Source: Balamuthia mandrillaris (Eukaryota > Discosea > Longamoebia > Balamuthiidae). From it: a stretch of 64,000 bases of DNA. Each line of letters starts with the position of its first letter. Positions within the stretch are counted from its first letter, which is position 1. Where the stretch lies: contig JAVKOQ010000012.1 in the NCBI GenBank assembly GCA_031835245.1, positions 260,501-324,500 of the forward strand, written 5' to 3'. Both the position numbers and the translations under genes were made by a program. Under the pieces are notes generated by a model. The model had not been told where the DNA came from, made no database searches, and saw only the letters and a list, made by a program, of their open reading frames with translations. Of the stretch, positions 20,539-35,496 are shown one piece after another.

Positions 20539-22113
20539 ATGCAAAACGAAGCCTCTTCTTCGAGAGGAAGTGAGAATTTCTCCTCGCAGCTGACGGCCGA
20601 CCCAGCCAACCTCTTTCCCGAAGTGGTGGAGGGGCTCAAGCAGCTCTACACCGACATGGTCAAGCCCGTGGAGCAGCGTTACAAGTTTGACGAGTTCCAC
20701 AGCCCCTCCCTCCGGGACAGCGACTTTGAGGCCCGGCCCATGGTCCTTCTCCTGGGCCAGTACTCCGTCGGCAAGACCTCCTTCATAGAGTACATGCTGA
20801 AGGGCAGGTTCCCTGGGCAGAGGATCGGGCCGGAGCCGACCACGGACCGCTTTGTGGCGGTCATGTTTGGGGAGGAGGAGAGGGTCATCCCGGGAAATGC
20901 CCTCTCGGTGGATGCCAGCAAGCCTTTCACGGCGTTGAATAAGTTTGGGGCCAGTTTCTTGGGCAAGTTTGAGGCTGCTGAGCTTCCCAACCCGTTGTTA
21001 GAGGTTGGTTCGTTGCTGCTGTTATTAGGCTTGTTCTTGTTCTTGTTCTTGTTCTTGTTCTTGTTCTTGTTCTTGTTCTTGTTCTTGTTCTTGTTCTTCT
21101 TCTTCTTCTTGTTCTTGTTCTTGTTCTTGTTCTTCTTCTTCTTCTTGTTCTTGTTCTTGTTCTTGTTCTTGTTCTTGTTCTTGTTCTTGTTCTTGTTCTT
21201 CTTCTTGTTCTTGTTCTTGTTCTTGTTCTTGTTCTTGTTCTTGTTCTTGTTCTTCTTCTTCTTCTTTTTCTTTTGCTTTTGCTTTCCTCAAATACTGAAG
21301 TTGTATCATTGCAGCACTTGACCTTTGTGGACACACCAGGCGTACTCTCAGGAGAGAAGCAACGCATCGGGCGAAGCTACGACTTTGCAGCAGTGACCGA
21401 GTGGTTCGCGGAGCGAGCAGACCTCATCTTGCTCATGTTTGATGCGCACAAGCTGGATATTTCGGATGAGTTCAAGCGGACCATCGAGATGTTGAAAGGA
21501 CAAGATGATAAGATACGCGTCGTGCTTAACAAAGCGGACATGGTGGACGCTCAACAGCTTATGCGAGTGTACGCTTTCTTCACTTTTTAGCTCCTCTCTC
21601 CTCCTTTCTCTTTTCACTCCTCGCTTCTCTCGCTTTACTCACTTTAACGAAAATAAAGATATGGAGCATTGATGTGGTCATTGGGCAAAGTAGTCCTGAC
21701 GCCGGAGGTCATGCGGGTTTACATAGGCTCCTTTTGGGACGAACCACTGCGGTTCACGGAGAACGAGAAGCTGTTTGCCGCCGAACAGACCGACTTGTTG
21801 AAAGATCTGAAGGAGCTGCCGCGTAATTCGGCCATGAGGAAGGTCAACGAGTTTGTGAAGAGAGCTCGTCTTGTCAAAGTTCATGCCTATATCATTTCTC
21901 ATCTGAAAAAGAAAATGCCTGCTTTCTTTGGTATGTTTCCTCGTCTTCGTTTCTCTGTTCTTCATCTCTATCTCTAAAAATGTCTAAACAACAACAGGAA
22001 AGGACTCAAAGAAGAAGGAGCTGATTGAAAACCTATTAAACGAATGTAAGGAGATCAAGCGAATGTACAAATTACCTGCTGGCGATTTCCCCAACATAGA
22101 AAGGTTGGTTGCT

Positions 22114-22152
<39 letters not shown>

Positions 22153-22418
22153 ACTTTATCTCGTTTGTTGCTCTTCACTCACGCAACACAAAAACAAACA
22201 TATTTAAAAATGAAAGAATGAAAGTGCTTTTACAGGATCATAACTTTGATGAGTTTGCAAAGGTTGACCTGAAGCTAATCGGAAAGATTGATGAAGTGCT
22301 ATCTATCCATATTCCGAAACTCATTCAAAAGATTTCACCACAAAAGCACGAAGAAGACCTAAATCCATTCTCACAAGATGATGATGATCCTGTTGATGCG
22401 GATGATGATAAAGGTTGG

Positions 22419-22486
<68 letters not shown>

Positions 22487-22945
22487 GTCGCCTTTATTGT
22501 TTCTTGTTCCTTTCTACTTTCTCCTTTTTTTCTCCTCACTCGGCAGTCATTGCACATTCTCGTCTTTTTACCTAACACAAAACTAAACCTCAACCAAATA
22601 GATGCAAATGGATGGGAGGTTCGTCCCTCGAAGAAACGAGAGTATGACGCTGTCTTCCACTCCCACGAGGTCGTGAACGGCAAAGTGAGCGGAAACGTCA
22701 TCAAAGAAACGCTCATGAAAACGGGCGTTCCCAACGCCGTCCTTCGAAAGATATGGAGTTTGGCGGATATCGACAAAGACGGGAAGTTGGATGCGGAGGA
22801 GTTTGCTGTGGCGATGCATCTTTGCGAGGAGGCTTTGGCCTCGCCGGAACTGGAGGTGCCTACTTCGCTGCAAGAGAGGCTTACTCTGGTTCCTCCTGCC
22901 AAACGACAGCATTTTCATTCTTCCTCCTCCCAACCCACGAAATAG
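20539..22945 (+). CDS. EHD-family membrane-remodelling ATPase
   Basis: Dynamin-like protein that tubulates membranes in endocytic recycling. Six exons: 20539-21003, 21315-21568, 21659-21930, 21998-22103, 22217-22413 and 22602-22945. Order: N-terminal EHD-type helix (GLKQLYTDMVKPVEQRYKF), P-loop GQYSVGKTSF, switch EPTTDRF, DTPGVLSGEKQ, NKADMVDAQQLMRVYGALMW, the helical region through SHLKKKMPAFFGKDSKKKEL, an acidic linker with NPF, then an EH domain (SLADIDKDGKLDAEEFAVAM). The EH domain keeps the Ca2+-loop-like DxDxDG and the NPF-binding Trp. All nucleotide motifs are intact. Intron 1 has a (TTGTTC)n tract and introns 4 and 5 have (TC)n. Confidence 0.95.
21031..21276. repeat. (TTGTTC)n / (TTC)n tract in EHD intron 1
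   Basis: About 245 bases of TTGTTC hexamers with TTCTTC blocks, pyrimidine-rich on the sense strand. Confidence 0.95.
22425..22488. repeat. (TC)n dinucleotide repeat, intronic
   Basis: EHD intron 5; a shorter (TC)n lies in intron 4 at about 22116-22150. Confidence 0.9.
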
Positions 22946-23104
22946 GTTATGTGGTTATTGTTTTGTTTAGTTAAGTTTGTTCAGTTTGTTGCAACAGAAA
23001 GAGAGGCATGGCTTTAAAAGAGTTTAAATAAAAGTTTAATGGTACTATATGTTCAAGCAAAAGAAAAAATACAAAAAATGAGAGAGCTGAAGCTGAACTT
23101 TCTT

Positions 23105-26967
<3,863 letters not shown>

Positions 26968-27236
26968 CTATGACCACCAAAGTGTAACGTTAACGGCACA
27001 AAAAAGAAAAGACGTAAGCTCAAGCCAACCCCCTCATTATTACCCAACACTTTAAAAAGCCATTCATTCATTTAGCGCATTATAACAACACTGCGTTACA
27101 CCTTTTAAACAAAATCGAGGTTAGGGTTTACCCCGTTAACTAGGGTTTGACAATTATTCGAAATAATTTCGAGTATCTAGGTAACAATTTCCAATAATTT
27201 TATTGATTTGCTTTAAAACGTGAAAATTTCCACAAA

Positions 27237-27425
27237 TTATTCCTTTTTTTCAGGGTGCATCTCGCCCAGCATCATCCAATGTATCTCAGAGTGCGCAAAA
27301 CATGCCAAAAACATGGGAAAGATGATCCGCAGCTCCACTTTCGTTATGCGGAGGGCATTCCAAAACTCGCATAGATCCCAGGGGATAGCAAGGGCACCCA
27401 ACGCCCTCATAAAGACATCCTCCAT
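27237..27425 (-). CDS. Possible 62-residue hydrophobic peptide
   Basis: An ATG-to-stop frame on the - strand encodes MEDVFMRALGALAIPWDLCE, then a membrane-like FPMFLACFAHSEIHWMML and a charged end. It has balanced composition unlike the surrounding simple sequence. No homologue is recognised. It could be a small membrane protein or chance. Confidence 0.25.
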   Translation of the reverse strand: MEDVFMRALGALAIPWDLCEFWNALRITKVELRIIFPMFLACFAHSEIHWMMLGEMHPEKKE

Positions 27426-27610
27426 CCGAAAAACCAGAGGAACGAAAAATGATTATGCCAAAGGAGCACCTGTTTGTCTTTTTTTCCTCCCATTCTCCGC
27501 CTCGTACTCTCGCCTCCTCCTCCCTTACCCTCCGTGTTCCTGCAGTGAAAGTCGCATCACCCGATGTTTCATTTGCGTAGAGTGAGAGAGAGAGTGAGAG
27601 AGAGAGCGAG

Positions 27611-27771
27611 ATGGCGGGTAATATTTACCATTTACAGCCCGATTTTCAACCTGATTTCCGGTAACGCCTCACCAATGGCCTCATCCAAAGTGTTTTCCTC
27701 TCTTTCTTGTTTCAGTTATACATTATTTTTGGTCTGCCAATTGAGGCAAAACCATCCTTTTTCTTTTTTTG
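27611..27771 (+). other. Possible short spliced leader exon pair
   Basis: ATG 27611 opens MAGNIYHLQPDFQPDF, followed by a good donor (CGGTAACG, about 27661) and a polypyrimidine-acceptor (TTCTTGTTTCAG at about 27715). It may be the first exon of the gene at 28603 or an upstream peptide. Confidence 0.2.
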
Positions 27772-28602
27772 GGGGTTAAAGTGGTTGTATACCGTTTTTT
27801 TTTTTCTTTACTTTTCTTTTCTTTTCTTTTCATTCCCATCCATCCATCGTCCATCCCCATCTTCCATCCCTCCATCGAGCCATTTTTTTTTTCTCTGGTG
27901 GTTCGACCTCGTCATTCTTTCTTTTTCTTTTTTTTGCTTCCGTTTCAACCCCATACCCCACCGCCGACTATCTTTTTTTTTTTCTTTTCTTTCATTCGCT
28001 TGGGTTGTGGTGTTGTGTGGTGAAAGAAGAGGGTTACCCCCCCCAAACAAAAATAAGTGGGGTTTGATGACTACGTGGGTGTAACTGGTGTGAAGAACGA
28101 AAAAGAAAACGTAGTCGTTTGTCTTTTTTTTTTTCACTCCTTTCTTCTTTTTTTTTGTTTTTTTACATTTTTTTTGTTGTAAATATTTAGTTTTAGTCTT
28201 TTTGTTTTGTTGAACAAAAAAAAAAAAGAGAAAGAAAGGAAGGAAGGAAACGACACAAGAAGAGACAAACTTTAGGGCAGCAAGCAGAGAGGCATTACAT
28301 AGCTAGCATTACCTGCTACATTTTTTTTTATTTTTTATTTATTTATTTTATTTTTTGGAGGGCGTTCGTTCGTTCCTTTGGCGGCTATCCTCTTTAATTT
28401 GCTGGTATGTTGGCTACATTTTTACTACCTTTTTTTTGTTGGCTTCTTCTTCTTCTTCTTTCTTCTTCCTCTTCCTCCTCCTCTTCCTCTTCTTTTGCTT
28501 TCTTGTTCTTCTTCTTCTTCTTCCTCCTCTGCTGCTGCTGCTACTTCTTTTTCATTCTTCGTTCTATCTATTCTGAATGTTGACAACAGGGGCAACAAAG
28601 CT

Positions 28603-30720
28603 ATGAAGAGAAAAGAACTTCGAGGGAGCAGGAACCTCAAAAAGAAGAACCAACAGATCACCCATCAACCACTAGTACAAGGCCAGAGCGCTCCTGCCTC
28701 CGCCAGCAACAGCAGCGAGCTGCAGTTCTTCTCCTTCAACCCTCTCAACGACTGCTTTGAGGAACAGAAGCAGCAGCAACAGGCTTCGAGGGAACAACAG
28801 CAGGGCGGAGCAAGCGAAAGGCAACATCAGCAGCCGAGAAGGAAACGTAGTAGTTCTACGAGGAAAAAAAGAAGCAGCCAGCAGCGCGGTGCTATCACGT
28901 CGCCGGATGACTCGTCCCCGTTCTTCTCTTCCACCTACTCGGCCATCAGCTCTTCCTTGAAGTCGTCCAGCCTCGACCCATCGCTCCTCGCCGGCCTCTT
29001 GCCGCCAGGTGCAACGGGCTTGACGCCTTCCTCCGCTGCACGGAGCGATGAAACGAGAGCGATGCCTACGGTGGCACCAACAACTGATCGGGTGCTAGAA
29101 CGAGACGGCATCGCATACGGCCAACCACCACAAGATGACTTCCCAGAAGTGTCTGCTGAGGAGATCGCAGACCTAGACCTGTTCTCCTCCGGCTTCTTCT
29201 CCACAGCATTCGCCGCCAACAAGAGGAATGAGTTGCCGAGCAAGTTGGAGGATGATGGCCTGGAGGCGATGCTCCTGGGATCAGGAGAGGCTAGCACGAA
29301 CTACCTCTACGGAGCAGCGCCAAATGAGCATGCACCGTGGCTAAATAACGGGTGCTTCGGCGGCGAAGAATACTGTGATCCAAGTGGACAACAGCAGGAG
29401 CAACCTATGTTCTCAGACCACATGCCGTATCCGATGAACAAGCATTTCTATCCATCAAGCTTGATGTGCTCTCTACTACCAACGGAACCATCATCAGCCG
29501 ACGAGTCCTCTCCGTTTTGTTCTCCGGGCATGTTTGCCAGCACGCCGATGGCATCATCGTGCACAAACCTTTATAGTTCCTGTCCATCTTCGGCCTATCC
29601 TTCGCCCCCGAGTTCTCCATCTTTCCTTGAGCCGCAACAAAACGACCTGTCTGTCTCGTCGGTCCATGAACAGAAGCAACAGCAAGAAGAGGAGGTCTAC
29701 ATTCACCACCATTACCACCACGTCCATCATCATCAATTCGATATGAACAATGATAGCAACAATCCTATGCTTCCATTGTCAACGTCATCACTACCGGATG
29801 TTGTATCCTCTTCTCCTCCGTTCAATGCGTTCCTCGATTCGCGTGCCTCCTCCTTCCACGACTATCCCAGCAATACCAACATGTTAATGATGGAGGAAGA
29901 GGAGAAGAGATTCGGCGCCGCTCCCTCGACTCCTGGTAGCTTCTTCGGTGATTACAGTTCTTCGACTGGTTGCTCCTCCTCTTCTTCTTCTTGGTCCTCC
30001 TCGTCACCGTCGATGTCTTCTTCGTTTGATTCCTCTTCTGCCTCTTCTGGTTTTCCTCCACTGCCGGATTCGTTTGTACAGATGCAACCAGAAGGCCTTT
30101 CTACTCCCGCTTCTTCGACATCGTTATTCGAAGCGGATGCGTCCGTTGCTCATCACTCCGGTAATGCTGTTTCTTCTCCTCATTACAGTCATCACCATCT
30201 TCATCTTCTTCAGCCTCCTTCTCCGTCTTCTCATCATTCTCTTTCTTCTCCCGCCCCAGAAGAAGAAGATCAAACAGAAGGAGAAAACGGAGGCGGAGGT
30301 GGAGGTGCAGAGTTGACCCCCGTTCTTCGGAAGATGGCGTTGAACTTGGCTCCAGCACGAAAAGCCCCGCCACCGCCCACTTCTCCCACGGACCGACTGA
30401 AAGTGGGCCTTTACTTGGGATCAGGGTTACAGTTCCTTCGCTCGTATTCTTCGTTCATTGCAAAGAACGTGAAGAAGGTCTCTTCGGGAGGAGGACATCA
30501 CCATGCAGCAAGCGTGGCCGCCATCAAGAGACAAAGAAAGGAGGAGAAGAAGAAGAACAAGTGCAAGAAGAAGGAGCAGAAGAAGATGGAGAAGGAGCAC
30601 AAGAAGAAGCAGAAGCAGAAAGAAGAGGAGTCGTCGATGAGGGAAACCATGGCTTCAACAGAGGGAACGGAAGAGGTTGATTCCACAAACGGCGACAAGA
30701 AGAGAAGACGGTCCTTCTGA
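28603..30720 (+). CDS. Low-complexity, nuclear-type basic protein of unknown function
   Basis: One long exon of 705 residues. It is rich in Ser, Pro, Gln and His; the N terminus is basic (KRKELRGSRNLKKKN), and the middle has poly-Ser and an HHHYHH-type stretch (IHHHYHHVHHHQ). The only segment that looks conserved is LTPVLRKMALNLAPARKAP with TDRLKVGLYLGSGLQFLRSY and SFIAKNVKKVS near residues 580-640. It ends in a Lys-rich coiled tail closing with KKRRRSF, a likely nuclear signal. The composition suggests a transcriptional regulator, but no DNA-binding domain is visible. The frame is open upstream to 28378 through simple T-rich sequence that is probably an intron. Confidence 0.6.
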   Translation: MKRKELRGSRNLKKKNQQITHQPLVQGQSAPASASNSSELQFFSFNPLNDCFEEQKQQQQASREQQQGGASERQHQQPRRKRSSSTRKKRSSQQRGAITSPDDSSPFFSSTYSAISSSLKSSSLDPSLLAGLLPPGATGLTPSSAARSDETRAMPTVAPTTDRVLERDGIAYGQPPQDDFPEVSAEEIADLDLFSSGFFSTAFAANKRNELPSKLEDDGLEAMLLGSGEASTNYLYGAAPNEHAPWLNNGCFGGEEYCDPSGQQQEQPMFSDHMPYPMNKHFYPSSLMCSLLPTEPSSADESSPFCSPGMFASTPMASSCTNLYSSCPSSAYPSPPSSPSFLEPQQNDLSVSSVHEQKQQQEEEVYIHHHYHHVHHHQFDMNNDSNNPMLPLSTSSLPDVVSSSPPFNAFLDSRASSFHDYPSNTNMLMMEEEEKRFGAAPSTPGSFFGDYSSSTGCSSSSSSWSSSSPSMSSSFDSSSASSGFPPLPDSFVQMQPEGLSTPASSTSLFEADASVAHHSGNAVSSPHYSHHHLHLLQPPSPSSHHSLSSPAPEEEDQTEGENGGGGGGAELTPVLRKMALNLAPARKAPPPPTSPTDRLKVGLYLGSGLQFLRSYSSFIAKNVKKVSSGGGHHHAASVAAIKRQRKEEKKKNKCKKKEQKKMEKEHKKKQKQKEEESSMRETMASTEGTEEVDSTNGDKKRRRSF

Positions 30721-31073
30721 TCTAGCATTTGTTTTATGATCATCATCATCAGCAGCAGTGTACACAAGTTTGGACGTCATCGCAAGTGGAAACAGCAACG
30801 TTTTTTTTTTTAAACGACGAGCTTTTTTTTGTTGTTGTTGGTGTTCTCCTTTTGTTTTTTTTTTTTTTTTTGCTTTTTTTACTTCTCTTTTTTTTGTTTC
30901 TTTTTTTTTTCCTTTATTTATTATTTTTTTTTTGTAATTTTTTGAATTATTAAATACACCAACCTTCTCTTCTGGCTTCTCTTCAACTTCTCTGTCGCTT
31001 GTCCTTCTCTCTCTCTCTCTCTCCTTCTCTTCATCGTTTCTTGCTCTTGGTGGGGAGAAAAGAAAAAGTGAAG
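30721..31073. other. T-rich 3' region between convergent genes
   Basis: Holds 3' untranslated sequence of the + strand gene and the 3' end of the hydrolase gene (-). Poly-T runs are at 30800-30950. ATTAAATA near 30948 may be the polyadenylation signal. No gene seen. Confidence 0.5.
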
Positions 31074-32400
31074 TTAAGCAACGAGATCATGTTTCTTTGC
31101 GAGTTCAACGAGTTCCGTTTTCTCCAAACAAAAGGAACAGTCGACCTCGTTCGTCTGCAACAACGCTTTCAGCTCCTTGACAGAGAGTTGTTGGCCGACA
31201 GGCAAAGGTGATGATGGTGATGGTGATGGTCGCTCTTGTTGAACTCTTTTCTTTGGTTGTTGGCTTCCCCTTTGTTCCTCTGAAGAAGAGGAAGAGGAGG
31301 AGTCATTGACAGAGTTCTTTCTGCTGTGATTCTTTTCTCTCTTTTTTCCTTTGTCTTTTCGTTTTGAAGATGAAGAGGCAGACTTTTCTTGTTTTCGTTG
31401 ATTCAACGCTTCATTCTTCAACTCTTTCATTTGCTCCTTCATTTCCTCCTTCTCTTCCTTCTCTCGCTCAAGCCTCCGTCTCTCCTTCTCCTCCTGTTCT
31501 CGCCAAACTTCCTCATAGATTTCTTTGAACATTCGGTTCATCATTTCTCTCACTCGGGCCTTTCCTTCGGTGTCTTCTTTTCGCACGACGCCAACGTCCT
31601 CTAAACTCTCTTCGATGGCTTGCACTATGTCCCCATCTACTCGGGAATAATCTGACTCGTCTCCGCGTGGTCTTGCAGCTAAAGCATTTCGCAAAGAAGA
31701 AAGAAAGAAGGAAGAGGAGGAAGGAGGAAGAGGAAAAAACAAAGAATAATTACCGTATGAGTATTTGATGGTATCCAAAAGAGAACGAGATAGAGAAAAC
31801 ATGAGAGAAAAAAGGTTTTTACCTTTCCATGCTTTTTTGTTTTGGTGCGCTTCTTTGAAGAGTCTTCGAACCTTTTGTGAGATAAGCCGCCGAAGAATGT
31901 TTTCCACTTTTGTCACCAGCTCTTCATTTTCGAAACCCTTTGACACATCGATCTCTTTCAACAAAAGTTTTTGGACCGTTTCTTCCATCTTTTGTACTAT
32001 TGCTTCAGCCTATTTTAATCACGCAAAGTGTATGAGTAAAAGAAAAACAAAAGAATGGACAAGGAAGAGAGAAGAATGAACCTCAATGGTTATCCATGCA
32101 ACAATTCCATCATCCTCAGGTGGATCTTTGACCTTCAGCAAAAACACATTACCTTCCGCGTCTTCAGTGGATGGAGCGTAGTAACCTTTCACCGAGTATT
32201 CAGCGTTGGGTGCCATAAATGGGTACTTTGCCAGAGCCACTCCAGTAAATGGCTGAAGCACAAGCACATGAGTGGGCTTGATCACCAACACCATCAAACT
32301 CAGTACTGGCACCATGTGTTGTGATTGATATGGATAGGGGATTCTCTGTGAAATACAAATAAGTCAAAATAAAGGTGAGATGGAGAGTAAAGGAGCGGAA

Positions 32401-32435
<35 letters not shown>

Positions 32436-34432
32436 AAGATAATAAAAAACGACGATGATAGCGAAAGAGTTAAGTCAATGGATAATAGCAAGCCGTCTTA
32501 CCCGAAGGACGAAATATGGGTAATCTGCTGGCGTTGATTCCTCATCTTCGCCTTTTCCTGTAGTTAATAAAGGAGGTGTGTATACTCTAGAAAGGCTGGT
32601 GATGTTAAGTTGCTCTGCAGAAAATAACAGATTAGTTTTGGTTCAAGCATAAAGAGAAGAGAAAAACAAGAAAAAACCTTTGAACTCTTTGGTGAGAAAT
32701 CGTAGAAATAAAAAGGAAGATATAGAATCAAGACATATTGCGGTACGACCGCTGTTATGGTCTCCTGGTACTATCAACAATTTCTTTTCTACAAAGGTAC
32801 CTCCATATTTCTTGTATCTATTTGTGTCAGAAAGTTGTGCGGAAGAAGAAGGAGAAGAACAAGGAGAAGCAGAAGAAGAAAGACGATTTAGCACAAGAAC
32901 ATAAACAGGAACAAAGAAAGAGCTGTACAATTTTTGAGAGTGATGCGGTCGGATAAAGTCATCGGATTCACCATGTATGAATAGTGCTGGTACTCGGCAA
33001 TGCTTGACAACGTCTATGGGTGAAAGGTCTCTATATAAAATGAAGGTTAACAAAAAAGCAGAGAGAGAGAGAGAGATGAGATAGGAACATTACTTGATAT
33101 CGAATCCTGCTTTCTTTTGAATGCTATTACGAATCATCTTCATACCAACTCCCATTACTCCCCCTCGCACAAAATTCGGGATAGGCAACTGTGGAAAAGA
33201 ATGAGCAAAAAAGGCGGAAGGAAGGAAGGAAAGGAAGAAGGCGTAATAAGCGTACATCGATGCTGTTTGCAACTTCTGGAACAAGCTTCAATAAGTTGGC
33301 GAAAGGGCTGTCAAGAATAAGGGCCGTTATTCGGTCGTTGTTCTCCCCTCGCTTCGCAGCATACAGAAGGGCCGTCACTGCTCCCATGCTCCGTCCCCAA
33401 AGACCTTTAATGTGGCAATCATAGCGGTTGGATAGGTTGAAATAAGACTGCGAAACATAGAGGCAATGGAAAAAAAGAAAAAGCACGCATACATATTTCA
33501 GAGATACGACCCGAAGCGACCAAGTGTTCCACCACCGTCTCAACGTCTTGTTGCTCGTGATAACCTAACGATATGTACGGTCCTATTGTGTGTTTGTTCG
33601 TTGGTCGTTATTGTTGGTTTGTTTGACTAACACACAAAACAAAAAAACAAAAAAAAACATTAAAAAAAACAAAAAAAACAAAAAAAACATTTTAAAAAAA
33701 CATTTAAAAAAACTTTAAATAAAACTATTAAATAAAACTTAAAAACTAAAATACTAAAATACTAAATAGCTAAAAACTAAATAAAACACACAACAAAAAC
33801 TGCAACAAAACCAAAACCAAAACGAGAAACGAGAAACGTGCATAGAGATGGAGAATAAATAACCGAAGAAGAAATAAAACATTGTAGCTACATTATTCAC
33901 GTTTAACAATATAGACAAACATGTCACCATAATAATATGAACAATAAAGAAAAAAACAAAGAGAGAAAAGCAAAAAACAAACAAACAAACAAACAAACAA
34001 ACAAACCTTCAGACTGGCCAGCGCCAGTAAAGTCCAGCACGAGCAGGGTGACGTGGTAGGTGGCGAAGAAGGGCAGAAACTCGGAGGCGTCCAGGCGGCA
34101 GCCCTGGTTGCCGTGCAGGTAGACCACGCAGGGCAGCTGCTTGGCTGGCCTGAAGTCCTCCGCTGGCTCCCAGTGGCTGCACTTGAACTTGTAGCCTCTT
34201 GGATTGGTCAACTGATCGATCATGAAGAGGAAAGAGAAAAAAAAATTAATGTGAGATATTATTCATTTATTTTTTTGTTTTTTTAAAAAGAGCAGAGAAG
34301 AAAGAATGCCTCAAAGTCATTGCGATGCCAAGGAGTGGCGTTGCGGCCAAAATGGATGGGCGAAGGGCCGAGCTGATGTACAGAGTACTGCACCCGTTCG
34401 GGCCGTATGAATATGTTGACAATGGCGTCCAT
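31074..34432 (-). CDS. Alpha/beta hydrolase with C-terminal extension
   Basis: Serine hydrolase of the plant/protist family that starts with a conserved NFIIRPxR block. Order: MDAIVNIFIRPERVQYSVHQ, then NPRGYKFKCSHWEP, VVYLHGNQGCRLDASEFLPF (oxyanion HGN), LDFTGAGQSEG, nucleophile elbow LWGRSMGAVTALLY, LDSPFANLLKLVPEVANSI, acid loop IHGESDDFIRPHHSQKLY, and catalytic His in PGDHNSGR. The triad Ser-Asp-His is complete. After the hydrolase there is a second part (QHMVPVLSLMVLVIKPTHVL; KVKDPPEDDGIVAWITIE), a helical Lys/Glu-rich region and a final ARMET-C/SAP-like motif (SVKELKALLQTNEVDC, CLEKTELVELAKKHDL). The first intron (34212-34309) begins GC, not GT. Substrate unknown. Many exons; the large AT-rich intron is at about 33560-34005. 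Confidence 0.8.
32405..32435. repeat. (GA)n dinucleotide repeat, intronic
   Basis: Intron of the hydrolase gene; (CT)n on the sense strand. Confidence 0.85.
33560..34005. repeat. AT-rich intron with degenerate AAAAAAACATT repeats
   Basis: Low-complexity sequence made of AACA/AAAAACATTT units and (CAAA)n, inside a large intron of the hydrolase gene. It differs sharply in composition from the flanking exons. Confidence 0.7.
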
Positions 34433-34648
34433 AGTTGTTGCACAACAAAACTTTTTGGAATGAGAGAGTACCTCCACTCACAAAAAAAGCAAAAAGAAAC
34501 GAAAGAAAGAAAAGCAAGCAAAGCGTTTTTCGTTCGAAAGTACTTTACTTTCTTTTCTTTTCGTTTCTTTTATTTTCTGTATGTTTCTTTATTTTTGTGG
34601 ATTTTCGTAACCGTCAAGATTTTCAGGACGACCTGAAGGTAAATTTCC

Positions 34649-34720
34649 AGGACGACCCGGACAGGTCAAATCGTTACAGGACGACCCGGACAGGTCAAAT
34701 CGTTACAGGACGACCCGGAC
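34649..34720. repeat. 29-bp tandem repeat in the ERG28 promoter
   Basis: Two full copies (34649-34677 and 34678-34706) and half of a third (34707-34720) of a unit starting AGGACGACCCGGACAGGTCA. A diverged copy of its start is at 34625. It lies 100-175 bases upstream of the ERG28 start codon. Confidence 0.85.
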
Positions 34721-34752
34721 ATGAAAACTTCTCGATTTCACGCCGACACCAC

Positions 34753-34758
34753 GTCGAC
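34753..34758. promoter_or_regulatory. GTCGAC palindrome upstream of ERG28
   Basis: 65 bases before the ERG28 start codon, directly downstream of the 29-bp repeats. Confidence 0.4.
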
Positions 34759-34822
34759 GAAAAACTGGTAACGCTGACGTCACTGCCTTCACACTAAACA
34801 CACACAAAATTGGACGGAAAGG

Positions 34823-35357
34823 ATGGAGAGCTGGTTGGAGGTTTGGTTGGTTGTGGTGTCGCTGTTGAGCTTCTTTGGATCCTTCCAAGCGTTGTTCCTC
34901 ACCAACTCCCTGCGGGATAACCAATTCTCGCTTGCTCCGCATCAAGGTGGGTCCAACTTTCGTTTTGTGTGTGTAATGCCGGAGTTGTTTTTGTGTTTTG
35001 TTTGTGCATTACACACTATTTACTCTTGAGTGCAGTGACGCCGTTAAGCAGACGTCTCTTTGGGGCGTGGACTTTGGTAACTGCCATGGTCCGCTTGCAA
35101 TGCGCGTTGGATATAAAGAACATGGCGCTGTACCGGCTGACCATGGCCACGTTTGTGGTGGCGTTTGGCCTTTATGCACACGAGTACTTGATCGCCAAGA
35201 GTATTCCTTTCAAGAAGGCCCTTTACCCTTTCATAGTAGCAGGTTGGAGCCTGGACTCTTCTCTTCTCTCTCCCCACTTTGTGTATGCGCTAACGTCGTT
35301 GACACTGCAATTGGACCACCAGGAACATCGCTGGCTTGGATGACCTGGCAAGCATAA
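34823..35357 (+). CDS. ERG28: ERG28-like sterol-synthesis scaffold
   Basis: ER membrane protein that tethers the C-4 demethylation enzymes of sterol synthesis in yeast. Three exons: 34823-34946, 35036-35242 and 35323-35357, giving about 121 residues. It has four predicted helices. Family landmarks are LFGAWTLVTAMVRLQCAL (family: FGxWTLxxxxxRxxxA), NMALYRLTMATFVVAFGLYA and EYLIAK. The start ESWLEVWLVVVSLLSFFGS is a normal first helix. Length fits the family. The last exon is only 11 codons after a 80-base intron. Confidence 0.88.
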
Positions 35358-35496
35358 CAAAAGAAATAGGAAAAGACTTCTTAATTCCCTTGCGCACCTG
35401 CGTTATGCTGTTACGCAAAGAGAGTAAGCAACAGAGTTAAGGCAACTGGTCACAAAACTAGTTTTGACTTAAATTTGAGAAATTTTTTTCAACCGC
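35358..35496. other. Short gap before the tRNA
   Basis: 3' sequence of ERG28 and tRNA 5' flank; nothing else recognised. Confidence 0.4.

Noticed and set aside
22321-22902. 193-residue - strand open frame
   Set aside because: It is exactly antisense to EHD exons and a (TC)n intron; the sense strand gives a complete EH domain.
27118-27155. Telomere-like TTAGGGTTT and TAGGGTTT pair
   Set aside because: Only two isolated units, with no tandem array and genes on both sides. It is a chance match, not a telomere.
31141-31146. GTCGAC inside the hydrolase coding region (others at 38845 in Rpn11, 45039 in Hsp20, and three in the LINE)
   Set aside because: These coding or transposon copies are about what chance predicts and were not counted as promoter sites.
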